This document shows, piece by piece, positions 6,194-8,907 of a DNA stretch of 8,907 nucleotides. The notes beneath the pieces were generated by a model, which was not told the origin of the DNA, ran no database searches, and was given only the letters and a program-made list of their open reading frames with translations. The DNA lies in NCBI GenBank assembly GCA_001564135.1, contig LKNH01000100.1, positions 1-8,907 on the forward strand, in the 5' to 3' direction. The translations under genes and the position numbers were made by a program. Origin of the DNA: Halobacteriaceae archaeon Tc-Br11_E2g27. Its GTDB lineage: Archaea > Halobacteriota > Halobacteria > Halobacteriales > Haloarculaceae. Each line of letters begins with the position of its first letter. The first letter of the stretch is position 1.

Positions 6194-7512
6194 GTACCGA
6201 TAACCCACCCGAATCACGGACCGACGACGGCATCGTTGCACACGGTGAGCCACTCGTCGAGGTCTCCGGTCTGAAAAAACATTTCGACGATGGGCTCTCC
6301 TTGTTGGATAGGCTGCTCGGTGCCGAACAGCAGGCCGTAAAAGCTGTCGACGGTGTCGATTTCACCATCGATAAAGGTGAGACCCTCGGCCTTGTCGGTG
6401 AATCCGGCTGTGGCAAATCGACCGTCGGCGAAACTACCCTCCAGCTCCAGACACCGACCGACGGCTCCGTTACCTTCGACGGCACTGATATCACCGAACA
6501 GGGCGATCTGACCGAGTTCCGCAGTAGAGCACAGATTGTCTTCCAGGACCCGTATTCGAGTCTCGACCCACGGATGCCGGTTGGGAGGAGCATCCGACAG
6601 CCACTTGATATCCACGACTGGCCACAGGGCGCTTCGGACAAGATGGCCCGCCGCAGGGACCGAGTTGCGGAGTTGATGGAGCGGGTCGGTCTCTCAGCCG
6701 ACCAGCTTGACCGCTACCCGGGAGAGTTCTCCGGTGGACAGCTCCAGCGTGTCGGCATCGCACGAGCGCTCGCACTCGACCCCGATTTTATCGTCCTTGA
6801 CGAGCCAACAAGCGCACTTGACGTGAGCGTGCAGGCACAGATTCTCAACTTACTTTCCGAACTTCAGGAGGAGTTCGACCTCACCTACCTCTTTATCAGT
6901 CACGACCTCGGTGTCATCCGGTATATCTGTGACCGCATCGCAGTAATGTATCTCGGTGAAATCGTCGAGATTGCACCTGCAGAGGAACTGTTTACCAACC
7001 CACAGCACCCCTACACGAAGGCCCTGCTGGAGAGCGTCCCGCGGGTCGAACTGGCGGAACGTGACCGCGATATCGACCCGCTTTCGGGCGACGTTCCCTC
7101 GCCACGAAACCCGCCATCTGGCTGTCGGTTCCGAACCCGCTGTCCTGAAATCATCCCGCCGGAGGACTTGGATATCTCTCAAGATGGCTTCCGGGCTGTG
7201 ATGGACGTTCGCGACCGCATCGAGCGCCGTGAGGTTGCCGCCGAGAAGGTCCGCGACCTGGTGAGCGAAGAGCTTGCCGAGGATGACCCGGATGAATCCC
7301 GACTTGATTCGCTCGTCACCGACCGCCTCTATGAGCGCCTGGTCCCAGTCGACCTCCCCGGTCCTGTCGAAGAAGACCTCCGCGAGGCGCTCGAACTGGT
7401 CGTCGACGAGGGGTGGGAGGCCGCCGAGACGATGCTCCGTGAGGAGTATCAGTCGGTCTGTGAGACAGACCACCCGACAGGGCAGGTCGCCTGCCATCTG
7501 GTCGAAGAGTAA
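6190..7512 (+). CDS. dppF: Peptide ABC transporter ATP-binding protein, DppF type, with split cysteine motif
   Basis: A 440-residue ATPase, partner of DppD. Walker A is GESGCGKS (70-77), the Q-loop is in FQDPYSSLDPR (Gln119), the signature is FSGGQLQR (180-187), Walker B is IVLDEPTSALD (201-211), and His238 is in FISHDLGV. The C-terminal domain starts at QHPYTKALL. DppF is usually about 320-350 residues. The excess is a charged, helix-rich insertion at about 319-423 between Cys312/Cys318 (CRFRTRC) and Cys424/Cys435 (in VCETDHPTGQVACHL). All four Cys are kept but the spacing is C-x5-C-x105-C-x10-C. The insertion is read in frame with haloarchaeal codon use, so it looks like protein rather than a frameshift. 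It is the last gene of the operon. Confidence 0.94.
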   Translation: MSTDNPPESRTDDGIVAHGEPLVEVSGLKKHFDDGLSLLDRLLGAEQQAVKAVDGVDFTIDKGETLGLVGESGCGKSTVGETTLQLQTPTDGSVTFDGTDITEQGDLTEFRSRAQIVFQDPYSSLDPRMPVGRSIRQPLDIHDWPQGASDKMARRRDRVAELMERVGLSADQLDRYPGEFSGGQLQRVGIARALALDPDFIVLDEPTSALDVSVQAQILNLLSELQEEFDLTYLFISHDLGVIRYICDRIAVMYLGEIVEIAPAEELFTNPQHPYTKALLESVPRVELAERDRDIDPLSGDVPSPRNPPSGCRFRTRCPEIIPPEDLDISQDGFRAVMDVRDRIERREVAAEKVRDLVSEELAEDDPDESRLDSLVTDRLYERLVPVDLPGPVEEDLREALELVVDEGWEAAETMLREEYQSVCETDHPTGQVACHLVEE

Positions 7513-7522
7513 CAGCGCTGTT
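7455..7522 (+). repeat. Three successive small palindromic hairpins at the dppF 3' end
   Basis: GGTCTGT-GAG-ACAGACC at 7455-7471 (7-bp stem, 3-nt loop), GGCAGG-TCG-CCTGCC at 7481-7495 (6-bp stem, 3-nt loop) and the perfect 12-bp palindrome AACAGCGCTGTT at 7511-7522 follow one another. Centres are about 25 and 29 bases apart. The first two lie in codons for the end of DppF; the third overlaps its stop. They could stabilise or terminate the operon mRNA. Confidence 0.45.
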
Positions 7523-7565
7523 CGCACAGGAGAACGCATCGTGTTGACTCCCATCGTTGACCACG

Positions 7566-7576
7566 GCTCTTTTTGG
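7566..7576 (+). promoter_or_regulatory. T-rich element: likely promoter of the 7599 gene and/or dpp terminator
   Basis: The run CTCTTTTTGG is centred 26-27 bases before the ATG at 7599, right for a degenerate TATA box with a leaderless start. A T5 tract after a gene end also resembles a haloarchaeal terminator for the dpp operon, so it may do both. Confidence 0.4.
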
Positions 7577-7598
7577 TTCGGCCCGTCTCTGGTCGGAT

Positions 7599-8081
7599 AT
7601 GTCTCACAATAGCGGACTCCCCGAATCGGAGTCCTCACGCTGGCGGACTATTATCGACGAGGCGGAAACGCTGGCTGCTGAGCAGGAATCAGCGGGAACG
7701 GAGACGCTCGTGGTCCATCCGGGCGACGTAACTCCCCGATTAGATGATGTCTTTGGACTGGATGTCCTCGCATCAGGAAGCGAATTTGAAGCGGTCAAAA
7801 CGTTGGCTGAATCATATTCGTTCACTCGCTCACACGTCTACCGACACGATGGCGAGGCACGGACGTTTTTCCTCTGTGTGTTCGAAGCCGATTCGACCGA
7901 CGAGGAGACGGCTGCCCCGACAGCGGCCATCTTCGTCCCGGTCTATCTGTCCACGGAGGCCATCGACAGACTGCACCACGAAACCCGGGAGCGAGATGAC
8001 CTGCCTGTCCATGTTCGGCCGTTGACAGACGACGAACGCGCTACGTTTACTTGTACTGACCCCGACCTCTTTTTCAACTAA
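7599..8081 (+). CDS. Small haloarchaeal protein of unknown function (resembles DUF7529)
   Basis: A 160-residue acidic soluble protein with no signal or membrane segment. It reads SSRWRTIIDEAETLAAEQES, then TLVVHPGDVTPRLDD (36-50), then FGLDVLASGSEFEAVKTLAE (52-71), a hydrophobic strand FFLCVFEA, and ends VRPLTDDERATFTCTDPDLF. From memory this matches a haloarchaea-specific family of unknown function, DUF7529, sometimes found beside endA; I could not check this. ATG 7599 is preferred to the in-frame TTG at 7557 because of the T-rich element 26-27 bases upstream and because homologues as I recall start near here. It ends 2 nt before endA, so the two are probably cotranscribed, hinting at a tRNA or RNA-related role, which is inference. 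Confidence 0.8.
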   Translation: MSHNSGLPESESSRWRTIIDEAETLAAEQESAGTETLVVHPGDVTPRLDDVFGLDVLASGSEFEAVKTLAESYSFTRSHVYRHDGEARTFFLCVFEADSTDEETAAPTAAIFVPVYLSTEAIDRLHHETRERDDLPVHVRPLTDDERATFTCTDPDLFFN

Positions 8082-8083
8082 AT

Positions 8084-8907
8084 ATGGATGTTACCTTCGA
8101 CGGCACGGTCGTCAACGCAGATTCAGAAGCTCGTGAGCGGTTTTACGATTCCCGGGGATACGGCACGCCACGCAGTGGGAAACTCGAACTAGCGCCGGTT
8201 GAGGCGGCCCATCTGCTCTTTCGTGGCGACCTCAAGAGCGTTCGCGATAGCCGCTCCGGCAGCGAACTGGACTTTCACGACCTGCTTTCGTCCACAGCGG
8301 TCTCTGAGGTCGGCTTTTTTGTTTACAAGGAACTGCGCGACCGTGGGTTCTATCTGTCCCCTGCTCGGCGAGACAAGGCTGGTGACGCAACCAGTACCAG
8401 CGAATTTCTTGTCTATCCCCGCGGCAAGGGGCCGTGGGACGATACTGTCGCCTACCGGGTCCGTGCGGTCAGCGAACGAGAACGGGTCAGCGCACGTGAC
8501 CTCCGGGAACTCGCACAGCAGGGGTCGGGGACAGACACGTCGACTGCTGTCCTCGCGGTCGTTGATGAAGAGAGCGAAGTCACCTATCTCGAACTCGGTT
8601 CACCAGCTATCGAGGGGACCAGCGAGCACGACATCCCCGCGCTCTCCGGCCGCTTGTTATCAGACCGCGTCCTCGTCACCGACCCACCAGATGCGCTGTA
8701 TCACGAAGCGTTCTACGGCCAACCGCTCGACCGCGACGAACAGCCGATTCAACTCTCGCTTGTCGAGGCGGCCTATCTGACGGGATGCGGGCTATTGACG
8801 GTCGATACCGACCGCGAGACGGAAGGTGTGAGCAGTACACAGTCAGGACACGACGCACTCATCGAACGCGGTCGGGAGGTCGAAGGTGAGCGATTCGACC
8901 GCAGACT
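8084..8907 (+). CDS. endA: tRNA-splicing endonuclease EndA (3' truncated by window edge)
   Basis: 274 codons are present before the window ends; the haloarchaeal enzyme is about 330-340 residues. EndA cuts tRNA and other precursor introns at bulge-helix-bulge motifs. The haloarchaeal protein is a fused tandem repeat. Repeat one shows LAPVEAAHLLFRGDL (36-50), FFVYKELRDRGFYLSPA (78-94) and FLVYPRGKGPWDD (108-120). The linker strand is VLAVVDEESEVTYLE (156-170). Repeat two begins with ALYHEAFYGQPL and LSLVEAAYLTGCGLL (224-238), then REVEGERFDRR. The catalytic Tyr/His/Lys of the second repeat would fall beyond the edge, so catalytic competence cannot be judged. No TATA is evident just upstream; expression is likely coupled to the preceding gene. 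Confidence 0.95.
   Translation, partial: MDVTFDGTVVNADSEARERFYDSRGYGTPRSGKLELAPVEAAHLLFRGDLKSVRDSRSGSELDFHDLLSSTAVSEVGFFVYKELRDRGFYLSPARRDKAGDATSTSEFLVYPRGKGPWDDTVAYRVRAVSERERVSARDLRELAQQGSGTDTSTAVLAVVDEESEVTYLELGSPAIEGTSEHDIPALSGRLLSDRVLVTDPPDALYHEAFYGQPLDRDEQPIQLSLVEAAYLTGCGLLTVDTDRETEGVSSTQSGHDALIERGREVEGERFDRR

Noticed and set aside
7557..7598. Upstream TTG start for the 7599 gene
   Set aside because: It would put the T-rich promoter-like element inside the coding region; the ATG at 7599 has the better spacing.
6850..7638. 262-codon open frame on the - strand over the end of dppF
   Set aside because: Shadow of dppF and the next spacer. No recognisable motifs, and the composition is unlike the acidic haloarchaeal proteins here.

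Overview
The window looks like a stretch of a haloarchaeal (class Halobacteria) chromosome. The proteins are strongly acidic. The substrate-binding protein has a twin-arginine lipoprotein signal. An HTH_10 (Bat-like) regulator is present. Two or three gene starts have a TATA-like box 26-27 bases before the ATG, as in leaderless transcription, while internal genes carry AGGTGAT-type ribosome binding sites. At the right edge is a haloarchaeal-type tRNA-splicing endonuclease. The genus cannot be told from this sequence alone.

Layout, left to right. Bases 1-127 are the 3' end of a + strand gene I cannot identify. Bases 128-228 lie between convergent genes and hold three copies of a ~17-nt element. 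These can fold, in + strand RNA only, into two mutually exclusive perfect hairpins. Bases 229-885 (- strand) encode the HTH_10 regulator. Bases 886-1069 are a divergent promoter region with an inverted repeat midway. Bases 1070-7512 (+ strand) are a complete peptide ABC transporter: lipoprotein binding protein (dppA), two permeases (dppB, dppC) and two ATPases (dppD, dppF). dppBCDF are tightly packed, and a 16-codon mini-ORF bridges dppD and dppF. Bases 7599-8081 encode a small haloarchaeal protein of unknown function, followed after 2 nt by endA (8084 to the window edge, truncated).

How the genes work together: DppA, anchored outside the cell, should capture peptides or a similar small ligand. 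DppB and DppC form the membrane channel, and DppD and DppF power uptake by ATP hydrolysis. The divergent HTH_10 protein is a plausible but unproven regulator. The 7599 gene and endA form a separate unit with an RNA-processing theme.

I see no mobile element, CRISPR array, tRNA or rRNA. Most of the window is ordinary haloarchaeal gene content. The most unusual points are the switch-like hairpin array at 143-215, the mini-ORF at 6143-6193, the strongly acidic insertion in DppC, the long insertion splitting the cysteine motif of DppF, and a run of small hairpins at the dppF 3' end.
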